DNA of 14,520 bases from Acidobacteriaceae bacterium. GTDB taxonomy: Bacteria > Acidobacteriota > Terriglobia > Terriglobales > Acidobacteriaceae. The translations under genes were made by a program, and so were the position numbers. The stretch is from contig DAHUXF010000029.1 in the NCBI GenBank assembly GCA_027307295.1, forward strand, positions 1 to 14,520. The letters are read 5' to 3'. The notes below the pieces were generated by a model that ran no database searches, was not told the DNA's origin, and saw only the letters and a list, made by a program, of their open reading frames with translations. Shown here piece after piece: positions 1-6,502 of this stretch. The stretch's first letter is position 1; the number at the start of each line of letters is the position of its first letter.

Positions 1-2
1 CT

Positions 3-2756
3 TCGCCCACGGCAATCGCCGTCAAGTTCATTGACGTCACGCAGGCGGCAGGTCTTCCATTCAGTGCGGCATCCGCGGAGCAGAAGGAAGGCGCAACGGG
101 CTTCGGCTCCGGGGCATGTTTTTTCGACTTCAATAACGATGGCAAACCCGATCTGCTGGTGGCCGATCACGGCCCGCAGGGCGGGCTCGCGCTCTTTCAT
201 AACGCCGGCAACGGAAAGTTTGAGGACATTACGGAGAAGTCCGGCCTGGATGGCAAGTTGCATGCCACCGCCTGCGCCGCGGGCGATTACGATAACGATG
301 GCCATACGGATATTGCGCTGACTGTCGCCGGCAAGGTACTGCTTTATCGCAATCAAGGCAACGGGACCTTCCAAGATGTCACGGATGCGGCGGGCCTTGC
401 TTCGGAGAAACCAGCGTTGTCCTTGGCCTTTATCGACTATGACCATGATGGAGACCTGGACCTCCTGGTTTCCGGCGTGGACCCGGGAACGAATGTTCTC
501 TGGCGCAACAATGGAAACGGCAAGTTTACCGATGCAACGGCGGAAGCCGGGCTGGCGGGGAATGCCGCAACATACGGAATGGCAGGCACAGATTTTAATA
601 ATGATCGCGCCATAGACCTGGTCTTCGCCGCGCAGAAGCCCAGCCTGCTGGTGAATCCACGGGAGGGGAAATGGACGGCGAGCGATCCTTGGTCGAAGTC
701 GCCACTCGCACCGGTGGTGAGCACAGCGGTGCTGGATTTTGACAAGGATGGCTGGATGGACATCGCATTCACACACGCAGGAGCGCCGGGGGTTACATTG
801 TGGCGTAACCTCAAAGGACGAGGCGTTGAAGAGGTCAAGTTGCCGATTGAGGGCTGGCACAGGGCGTGGGGTGTAACGGCGCTGGATTACGACAATGATG
901 GGTGGATCGACCTTGTAGCTGTGGGAGAGAGGGAGGACGGCACGCCGGAGATTCGACTGCTGCGCAATCTGGGGCCCGCGGGCTTCCGCGACGTTACAGA
1001 AGAAACAGGCCTGAGCGCGATCAAGCTGACATCCCCGCGCTCATTGCAGAGCGTGGACTTCGATGACGACGGGGACATGGATTTATTGATCACGCAGGAG
1101 CACGGTCCGGCGATTCTGTTGCGGAATGACGGTGGAAACCGCAATAACTTTCTGCGCGTTGCGCTCACCGGGTTGAATGACAATAAAAGCGCTGTGGGCA
1201 CTAAGGTGGAAGTTTTTGCCGGCGCCATCTGGCAAAAATGGGAGATCGGCGGTTACGGTTATCTCAGCCAGAGCTCCACCCGGCTGGTGGCGGGCTTGGG
1301 GAAGGAGCGCAGGATCGATATCGTCCGGATGCTCTGGCCCACCGGCGTGGTGCAGGACGAGACTGAACTGGCTTCCAACACCTCGCGCAAAATCAATGAA
1401 ATTGACCGTCGCGGCAGCTCTTGCCCCGTTCTTTTCGTCTGGGACGGCAAGCGATATCGGTTCGTGGCCGACATGATCGGCTCCGGCGTGGTGGGGCATT
1501 GGGTTGGGCCGGGCGAGCATAATGTCCCGGATTCGACGGAATATATAAAGGTAGAAGGAAGCTGGGTCCAGCCGCGCGATGGATGGATCAGCATGCGCTT
1601 TATGGAACCTTTGGAAGAAGTCGTCTACCTGGACCAGGCGCGCCTGCTGGCGGTTGATCATCCGGCGGATCTGGATGTCTATCCGAATGAGTACTTTGCC
1701 AGCAATCCACCCTTTCCCGAATTCAAGGTCATCACAAGCCGAAAGCCGCTTCCCCTCGCCGGGGCCTGGGACGATCAGGGCCGGGATGTCTTGTCTTTGC
1801 TGCGGGCCCGCGATCATCGGTATGTGGCCGGCTTTGAGGTTCTACCGTATAAAGGGTTTACCAGGCTTCATTACTTGAGGATCGAACTGCCGCATCCTTA
1901 TGCCGGCGGGCCGCTCCGTCTTCTGATGCATGGGTACATCGAATACTTTTTTGCCAATTCGATGTATGCCGCTTGGCAGGCAGGAATTAATCCGGTCGCT
2001 CCCTATGTGGAAGCGTTGGGGGCGGACGGTAAATGGGTGCGTGTGGTGGAGGACATGGGATTTCCCGCCGGGCTGCCCAGAACAACTGTTGCGGACCTCA
2101 CCGGCAAGCTCCCCGCCGGAACCAAACAGCTTCGCATTACCACCAACCTGCAGATTTACTGGGACCAGATCCTGGTGGACACCACCACGGATTCGCCCGA
2201 GACGTTCCGCATCACAAACCTGTCGCTGGGAAACGCGGAGTTGGCGTTTCATGGCTATCCCCAAATGATCGAAGGCGCTTCGCCGGGCGACCTGCAATTT
2301 GTATATGAAGAGACGAGCCCCACCGGACCCTATGCCCGGCCAATCGGGGCCTATACCCGCGCGGGAAATGTACGCGCATTATTGACTGCATCTGATGATC
2401 GTTTTGTGATTTTTGGCAGTGGCGATGAAGTTCGGATGGACTTCAACGCGGCAGGGCTGCCCCCGCTGCCCGCGGGCTGGAAGCGCGATTATTTCTTCTT
2501 TGCCGATGGCTATGAGAAAGACATGGATTTCTACGCATCCGCCGGCGATAGCGTGGCTCCTTTGCCCTTCCATCGGATGAGCCGCTATCCCTATGAGGGC
2601 AATCAATATCCGCAGGATGACGTCCATGTGAACGATCTGCTGAATCTTTCCACAAGATTTTTTTCTGATATGTCTGGTTCGTCCTATCGGTTTCATTATC
2701 CGGGGGGAAAGCAATTACAGCCCGCTCCACAAGACGGCGGCAGGAGCATTCGCTGA
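3..2756 (+). CDS. FG-GAP/VCBS repeat protein with ASPIC/UnbV domain (CRTAC1-like), 5' end outside window
   Basis: The reading frame is open from the first bases of the window, so the N-terminus and any signal peptide lie upstream. An internal ATG at 159 would cut into the first repeat and is not the start. Seven calcium-loop motifs of the D-x-(D/N)-x-D-G-x-x-D type begin at 126, 285, 435, 591, 735, 885 and 1056, about 50 codons apart. They make an FG-GAP beta-propeller; the fourth loop has Arg in place of Gly. An ASPIC/UnbV domain follows at about 1143-1377, ending in a WPTGVVQ motif. The last ~445 codons (about 1410-2756) match no domain I can name; they begin with a VLFVWDGKRYRFVADM segment. 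Such proteins are normally secreted or surface-bound and take part in adhesion or ligand binding; the specific role here is unknown. The stop is TGA at 2754-2756. No co-directional gene follows closely, so it probably ends its transcription unit. Confidence 0.9.
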   Translation, partial: SPTAIAVKFIDVTQAAGLPFSAASAEQKEGATGFGSGACFFDFNNDGKPDLLVADHGPQGGLALFHNAGNGKFEDITEKSGLDGKLHATACAAGDYDNDGHTDIALTVAGKVLLYRNQGNGTFQDVTDAAGLASEKPALSLAFIDYDHDGDLDLLVSGVDPGTNVLWRNNGNGKFTDATAEAGLAGNAATYGMAGTDFNNDRAIDLVFAAQKPSLLVNPREGKWTASDPWSKSPLAPVVSTAVLDFDKDGWMDIAFTHAGAPGVTLWRNLKGRGVEEVKLPIEGWHRAWGVTALDYDNDGWIDLVAVGEREDGTPEIRLLRNLGPAGFRDVTEETGLSAIKLTSPRSLQSVDFDDDGDMDLLITQEHGPAILLRNDGGNRNNFLRVALTGLNDNKSAVGTKVEVFAGAIWQKWEIGGYGYLSQSSTRLVAGLGKERRIDIVRMLWPTGVVQDETELASNTSRKINEIDRRGSSCPVLFVWDGKRYRFVADMIGSGVVGHWVGPGEHNVPDSTEYIKVEGSWVQPRDGWISMRFMEPLEEVVYLDQARLLAVDHPADLDVYPNEYFASNPPFPEFKVITSRKPLPLAGAWDDQGRDVLSLLRARDHRYVAGFEVLPYKGFTRLHYLRIELPHPYAGGPLRLLMHGYIEYFFANSMYAAWQAGINPVAPYVEALGADGKWVRVVEDMGFPAGLPRTTVADLTGKLPAGTKQLRITTNLQIYWDQILVDTTTDSPETFRITNLSLGNAELAFHGYPQMIEGASPGDLQFVYEETSPTGPYARPIGAYTRAGNVRALLTASDDRFVIFGSGDEVRMDFNAAGLPPLPAGWKRDYFFFADGYEKDMDFYASAGDSVAPLPFHRMSRYPYEGNQYPQDDVHVNDLLNLSTRFFSDMSGSSYRFHYPGGKQLQPAPQDGGRSIR

Positions 2757-3111
2757 TGTGGGCGGGATGGCGGAAGCGAGAAGAGATTGGAACAATTGGT
2801 CGGCCCTGGCGGACGATTTTAGAGCTCTTGATTTAATGGTGTTTTAAAGCGTCCTGCTGTTTTTTTTGCCAAAGACCCTGCTCCTAAGTTCGAATTCATG
2901 TACGTCCAGTTCGAACCCCGTTCTGCCCGCCAGAATCCTTTCTCAAGGGAGATCCAATCAGAGAAGTCCAGGTATTTCAAACTTTCTTTGTAAGATTTTC
3001 CACCCACCCGGTACTACCTGAATAGGACAGCTTAGATCATGAAGATACAAGCCGGCTGTCAGGCCCCGGTTCGCGTCATAAGTGATTACCGGACCAATTA
3101 GAGGAGGAAAA
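2757..3111. other. Intergenic region, no gene seen
   Basis: These 355 bases separate the FG-GAP gene from the protease gene. The only long open frame (minus strand, 2819-3007, 62 codons) has no ribosome binding site and an unconvincing composition. A run of eight T at about 2871-2878 has no good hairpin in front of it. Bases 2909-2932 resemble the T-loop and acceptor end of a plus-strand tRNA, ending in CCA, but the T-stem does not pair and no tRNA body lies upstream. I see no clear promoter. Confidence 0.5.
3101..3107 (+). promoter_or_regulatory. Ribosome binding site fixing the protease start
   Basis: GAGGAGG lies four bases before the ATG at 3112. A GTG at 3082 is in frame but lies upstream of this site and has no Shine-Dalgarno sequence of its own, so 3112 is the better start. 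Confidence 0.8.
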
Positions 3112-4164
3112 ATGGGGCTCTCAAAACAACAGAATGCCGCTGGCGACGCGACCCTGCTCGCAGCTGGAACTTCTCACACACGTCTCCGTTTAGCACGTCA
3201 GTTGAACCCGATCTTTAGAGGACCTAACGGTCTGCGAGTGGGCTGGCGATTATTTATCGTCCTCGCACTCGCTGGCATTCCGCTCGTCGCTTTATTTGCC
3301 ATTGCCGGTGTTGGCGGGAGCCAAGCCAAGCCAATTACGATTACCCCGCTGCTGTTGGGCGAGAATGACGCGATCCTTTTCCTGATGCTCTGCATTGTCA
3401 CTTGGATCATGGCAAAGATCGAACATCGCAGATTCAGCACATACGGGTTGCCCGCGCGTCAGGCCCTGGGAAAAGACTTTTGGGTCGGATCACTGTGCGG
3501 CTTTGCGGCTATCAGCGGTACGCTGCTGACGATGTTCCTGCTTCATGGATTCCGTATTACCGGCCTTGCTCTGCACGGGACAGCAATTCTGTCTTCGCTT
3601 GTCGAATGGAGCATTGCGTTCCTTCTGGTCGGACTGTTTGAGGAATACGCATTTCGCGGATATGTTCAGTACACGCTCGCTTCCGGAATAGGCTTCTGGC
3701 CGGCGGCGTTCCTAATATCTGGCTTGTTCGGCCTGGCCCATTTCATCATCAATCCAAACGAGAATGTAGTTGGCTCAGTTGCGGTTGTAATGTTCGGGTT
3801 ACTGCTGTGCCTGTTTTTGCGGCGGACCGGGAATCTGTGGTGTGCGGTGGGCTTTCATTTCGCCTACGACTGGGGACAAACTTTCCTCTACGGCGTTCCG
3901 GACAGCGGCATCGTGCCCTACCACAATCTGTTCAATACCGTGTTGAGTGGACCGCGCTGGCTCACGGGCGGGACGGTCGGCCCCGAGGCCAGCGTCTTAA
4001 CACCCATTGCTTTACTGGTTGTAGCTCTGGTTTTTAGCCGCTACTACCGCGAGAATCGGTATCAGATAACAAAGCCGGTTTCGTCGTCCGCATCAAGTCG
4101 TGTGACTTCTTCACTGGTGGTGGCGAAGTTTTCCCACCCGTGGTCGCGTTTTTTGTCAGAATGA
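3112..4164 (+). CDS. CPBP family intramembrane (CAAX/Abi-type) metalloprotease
   Basis: This is a 350-residue polytopic membrane protein with about eight hydrophobic segments, roughly at residues 45-67, 86-101, 123-146, 157-176, 195-213, 219-238, 242-254 and 295-312. The three hallmark CPBP/Abi motifs are all present: EExxxR (E177, E178, R182 in FEEYAFRGY), FxxxH (FGLAH, H210) and HxxxD (HFAYD, H249 and D253). These are the metal-binding and catalytic positions of type II CAAX prenyl protease-like enzymes, so the protein is probably active. The bacterial members cleave membrane-embedded or prenylated peptides; the substrate cannot be read from this locus. The cytosolic N-terminus (about 45 residues) has the basic L-N-P-I-F stretch before the first helix that I associate with acidobacterial members. 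It appears monocistronic: 355 bp of non-coding sequence lie upstream and 52 bp separate it from the sigma factor gene downstream. Confidence 0.9.
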   Translation: MGLSKQQNAAGDATLLAAGTSHTRLRLARQLNPIFRGPNGLRVGWRLFIVLALAGIPLVALFAIAGVGGSQAKPITITPLLLGENDAILFLMLCIVTWIMAKIEHRRFSTYGLPARQALGKDFWVGSLCGFAAISGTLLTMFLLHGFRITGLALHGTAILSSLVEWSIAFLLVGLFEEYAFRGYVQYTLASGIGFWPAAFLISGLFGLAHFIINPNENVVGSVAVVMFGLLLCLFLRRTGNLWCAVGFHFAYDWGQTFLYGVPDSGIVPYHNLFNTVLSGPRWLTGGTVGPEASVLTPIALLVVALVFSRYYRENRYQITKPVSSSASSRVTSSLVVAKFSHPWSRFLSE

Positions 4165-4216
4165 GCCATACCAATGACAAACTGATTTATTTCCAGCCAT
4201 CGGCCAGGATGCGCTT

Positions 4217-4738
4217 ATGAGCGAAAGCCGGCGCGCATTGGAAAAACAGTTCGAGCGCATCCTTGCGGACCACGGTCCGGCCATCTCGCGCTTGGCGTTC
4301 AGCTATGAGGCGGTGGCTGGTGTCCGGGAAGAGCTGCTGCAGGAGATCGCGCTGGCCATCTGGCAAGCGCTGCCTCATTTTCGTGGTGACTGTTCGGAGC
4401 GTACCTTCGTCTTCCGCATCGCCCACAATCGTGGCCTGACGCATGCATGCCGGCGCAGGCCGGCGCATCAGCCGCTGGATGAACTGAAGGAGAAAGACGA
4501 GCCGGTTGATCCACGGCCGGATCCCAATGAGCAGGCAGCGCAGATGCGCCAACGCGCGCGGCTGATGTCGGCGATTCACTCGCTGCCCTTGGCCCAGCGG
4601 CAGATCATCGTGCTCATGCTCGAAGACCTGTCGCACGCGGAAATAGGGGAAGTGCTGGGCATTAGGGAAAACAACGTGGCAGTGCGCCTGAACCGGGCCA
4701 GAAACGCTCTGAAGAACGCTCTGGGAGTGAGACCATGA
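4217..4738 (+). CDS. ECF-type RNA polymerase sigma factor
   Basis: This 173-residue protein has the two-domain ECF layout. Sigma region 2 covers about residues 11-80, with the core-binding helix around ELLQEIALAIWQALPHF and an RTFVFRIAHN segment typical of region 2.3/2.4. Sigma region 4 covers about residues 113-168, with SLPLAQRQIIVLMLEDLSH, the helix-turn-helix around EIGEVLGIRENNV and the basic VRLNRARNAL helix. A linker rich in charged residues and Pro joins them. The start is supported by AGGA at 4206-4209, seven bases upstream of the ATG. Its stop codon overlaps the start codon of the next gene (ATGA at 4735-4738), so the two are translationally coupled, as is usual for a sigma factor and its regulator. 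The regulon cannot be determined; I saw no obvious autoregulatory promoter in the 52 bp upstream. Confidence 0.93.
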   Translation: MSESRRALEKQFERILADHGPAISRLAFSYEAVAGVREELLQEIALAIWQALPHFRGDCSERTFVFRIAHNRGLTHACRRRPAHQPLDELKEKDEPVDPRPDPNEQAAQMRQRARLMSAIHSLPLAQRQIIVLMLEDLSHAEIGEVLGIRENNVAVRLNRARNALKNALGVRP

Positions 4739-5319
4739 TTGAAGACCAGGAACTTGATACTTGGCGCGAACAATGGGGCGGAGTCGCCGAACCATTGCCC
4801 GACCTACGCCAGATCCAGCGAAAAATCAAGCGCCAACAACTGAGCTTTGTGTTGGAGAATCTGCTGGCGGCAATCGGTTTCGTTGCGAGTCTGATTTCCG
4901 TGATGTTCGTCCGACAGGATCCGGCCCCGCTGGGAACAGGATGGGTGGACGCCGTCTGCGTCGTCCTGTTCCTGGCCGCTGGCTATAGCCTATGGGCCAA
5001 GCGGGGCACATGGCGTGCGGAGACACAATCAACCCGGGCCTCGGTGGAACTTTGGCAGAGAAGAGTGAGCGCGAAGATCCGAGCGCTCCGCGTAACCAGC
5101 TATGTAGCTCCCGGCTTGATCGTTTTTAGTGCGCTGCTTTTGGTTGCGAATTGGTCGACCATAGGGCCGGAGTTAAAGGCCCATCCTGCGAAGTGGGCGC
5201 TTCTTATAGTGAATGCCCTCATGCAGCCGCCGATATTCTTTTGGCTGGCCTGGTACCGGCGCCGCAAACTGGCAGAACTGAAGGAAGTAAACGAAATCTT
5301 GGACGAAATCAACGAATAA
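4735..5319 (+). CDS. Four-helix membrane protein, probable cognate anti-sigma factor
   Basis: This 194-residue protein starts at the ATG that overlaps the sigma factor stop by four bases; GGGAG at 4723-4727 can serve as its ribosome binding site. It has a short cytosolic N-terminus (about 37 residues, with a D-x-W-R-x-Q-W motif and a basic amphipathic stretch), then membrane segments at about 38-59, 70-88, 122-140 and 154-173, and a charged C-terminal tail rich in K and E. Assignment as an anti-sigma factor rests on position and coupling. No zinc-binding HxxxCxxC anti-sigma motif is present, and the only Cys is in a membrane helix. If it does regulate the sigma factor, the N-terminal segment is the likely contact. 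It could instead be a membrane protein that merely shares the operon. Confidence 0.7.
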   Translation: MIEDQELDTWREQWGGVAEPLPDLRQIQRKIKRQQLSFVLENLLAAIGFVASLISVMFVRQDPAPLGTGWVDAVCVVLFLAAGYSLWAKRGTWRAETQSTRASVELWQRRVSAKIRALRVTSYVAPGLIVFSALLLVANWSTIGPELKAHPAKWALLIVNALMQPPIFFWLAWYRRRKLAELKEVNEILDEINE

Positions 5320-5420
5320 CGGGCCGCCATGGGTGATTACAACGCTGATTTCGCCGATCAGTTCAAAAGTGCGGGATGGGTATCCTTGCAAGCCCTTGAA
5401 ATCACGAGTCTGATTTTAGT

Positions 5421-5468
5421 TGGTCGGGGAGAGAGGATTTGAACCTCCGCCCCCTGGTCCCGAACCGG
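5421..5468 (-). tRNA. 3' half of tRNA-Pro(CGG), truncated; candidate attachment site
   Basis: Read on the minus strand, these 48 bases contain an anticodon loop TTCGGGA (anticodon CGG, Pro), the 3' strand of the anticodon stem (CCAGG), a four-base variable loop, a complete T-arm (GGAGG / TTCAAAT / CCTCT), the acceptor 3' strand CTCCCCG, discriminator A and an encoded CCA at 5421-5423. The acceptor 5' strand, D-arm and a proper 5' anticodon strand are missing. The bases just upstream (minus strand) pair only partly with the anticodon stem, and beyond that the tRNA similarity stops. It is therefore not a functional tRNA. A tRNA remnant running from the anticodon arm to the CCA end is the usual product of tyrosine-recombinase integration into a tRNA gene. 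Confidence 0.75.
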
Positions 5469-5677
5469 ATTCCAAGACTTATTGAAATTTGTCGAGATTT
5501 GTTGTTTCTAAGCGGTTGATATTGAACTTTTTTGCATGCCGTTCGTGGAAAGCTATTGATCCTTAGTGAAATTGGAGGCTTTCACTGTCACATTTTTGCC
5601 TACAGCTGAATTCTGCTTCCTTAATAATATTGGTCATATCCACCATGGCCAGCAACGATGGGCACAGGAAATACAGC

Positions 5678-5829
5678 CTAAACCGGGCGGCCATCACGAA
5701 GACGGGCGCTCAGCGTCACCTCGACTTTATCTCCAGCTTGCAAGGGAGCCTGCGGCTGGAGTTGTGCAACGAGCGAAGAAAATCTCGGCGAGAAACTTGA
5801 ACGTTCACCGCACGGTGCTCGCGTTTCAT
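5678..5829 (-). pseudogene. Coding-like debris with Tat-like motif, probable remnant
   Basis: Just downstream of the redoxin gene on the minus strand, a 37-codon frame starting with ATG at 5829 and ending at 5716 contains V-S-R-R-D-F-L-R-S-L, a good twin-arginine motif. In another frame the overlapping stretch ending at 5678 reads GDKVEVTLSARLRDGRPV and looks like real protein sequence. One frameshift near 5770 would join them into a single exported-protein start, but a stop soon follows. I read this as the decayed start of a sixth exported protein. Chance similarity is possible and no family is recognised. Confidence 0.25.
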
Positions 5830-5881
5830 CGCAGCCAGCCCCACGCACCGGAACGCGTGGTGCCTGCAACCCGCAGCTGAG

Positions 5882-6451
5882 CTATTTCTTTTTGGAATCA
5901 GGAGGCATTTCCTTGAGCAGGCCGAGGATCAGGTTGCGCAGGGAGTTCTCGTCCTCCAAAGCAGGATCTCCACCTCGGCCGCCGCTGGTGTAGCGGATCA
6001 TTCCCGCGCGGTCGATGACCACGACTTGCGGGATGTTCAGAATTTCATTTCCGGCACGTCCCAGGTAGCTGTCCACGTCCTCTTTGGCCGCATAGCCCAG
6101 GGGATAGATCAATTTGAAGTAATCCGTAACGGCGGGCAATAGCTGGGCGCCTGTGTTCGAGCTATTGGGCGGATCAAAGACGATGCCGACCGCCTGAAAG
6201 CCACGCGACCCCAATTCACTGCTCAGTTTGTTTAATGTTGTGGCCAGACGCATGCAATGCGCCGACTTAACGAAGAGAAATTCCATGACCACAACCCTGC
6301 CCTTGAAACTGGAAAGCAGCGTGGTCTTGCCGGAGGGGTCAGCGATGGTGAATTCCGGTGACTTCCGCGGCGGTGTAACCGACGGCACGGCGAATGCGGA
6401 CGTTGCCATCAGCAGCGCAAGGAACGCGGACGTGATTTGTTTTGGATTCAT
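5882..6451 (-). CDS. Exported redoxin (peroxiredoxin/TlpA-like) with a single cysteine
   Basis: This 189-residue protein begins with a Sec signal peptide (residues 1-21, cleavage after AFA) and continues with a thioredoxin-fold redoxin domain. The N-terminal SPEFTIADPSGKTTLLSSFKG segment is typical of AhpC/TSA and TlpA families. The strand before the active site is VVVMEFLFV, and the cis-proline loop is NIPQVVVIDRAG (P141). At the active site the sequence is S63-A-H-C66. C66 is the only cysteine, so a CxxC disulfide is impossible. The spacing fits either the S/TxxC of peroxiredoxins, with C66 as peroxidatic Cys, or a TlpA CxxC that lost its first Cys. The ATG at 6451 is preceded by AGGAG at 6458-6462, six bases away. 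It lies 51 bp downstream of the solute-binding protein gene and looks like the last intact gene of the cluster. Confidence 0.85.
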   Translation of the reverse strand: MNPKQITSAFLALLMATSAFAVPSVTPPRKSPEFTIADPSGKTTLLSSFKGRVVVMEFLFVKSAHCMRLATTLNKLSSELGSRGFQAVGIVFDPPNSSNTGAQLLPAVTDYFKLIYPLGYAAKEDVDSYLGRAGNEILNIPQVVVIDRAGMIRYTSGGRGGDPALEDENSLRNLILGLLKEMPPDSKKK

Positions 6452-6461
6452 GGAGTACTCC
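6452..6461 (-). promoter_or_regulatory. 10-bp palindrome covering the redoxin ribosome binding site
   Basis: GGAGTACTCC is a perfect palindrome that touches the start codon of the redoxin gene and overlaps four of the five bases of its Shine-Dalgarno sequence (6458-6462). It has no loop, so it cannot form a good intramolecular hairpin. It could be a small operator, or chance. Confidence 0.35.
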
Positions 6462-6502
6462 TGGGAGTTGCTATCTTTCGGCGGCTTGCGCGCGCTCCCC
6501 GT

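Larger units (their letters stand above)
5320..5881. other. Gene-poor junction between plus-strand and minus-strand halves
   Basis: This 560-bp stretch separates the rightward from the leftward genes. It contains the tRNA-Pro fragment at 5421-5468 and coding-like debris at 5678-5829. A 6-bp hairpin (5841-5846 with 5855-5860) lies about 20 bases past the stop of the leftward redoxin gene, but it lacks a T-run, so it is not a canonical terminator. A 37-codon plus-strand frame (5329-5442) begins just after the anti-sigma gene and runs into the tRNA fragment; it has no ribosome binding site and I do not call it a gene. The part between 5469 and 5565 looks AT-rich compared with its surroundings. 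Confidence 0.5.

Noticed and set aside
1083..1817. 244-codon minus-strand open frame
   Set aside because: It is antisense to the ASPIC/UnbV region of the FG-GAP gene, which is clearly coding.
5421..5468. Functional tRNA-Pro gene or intron-split tRNA
   Set aside because: No acceptor 5' strand or D-arm was found on the adjacent bases, and the break is 5' of the anticodon stem, not in the anticodon loop where tRNA introns sit.
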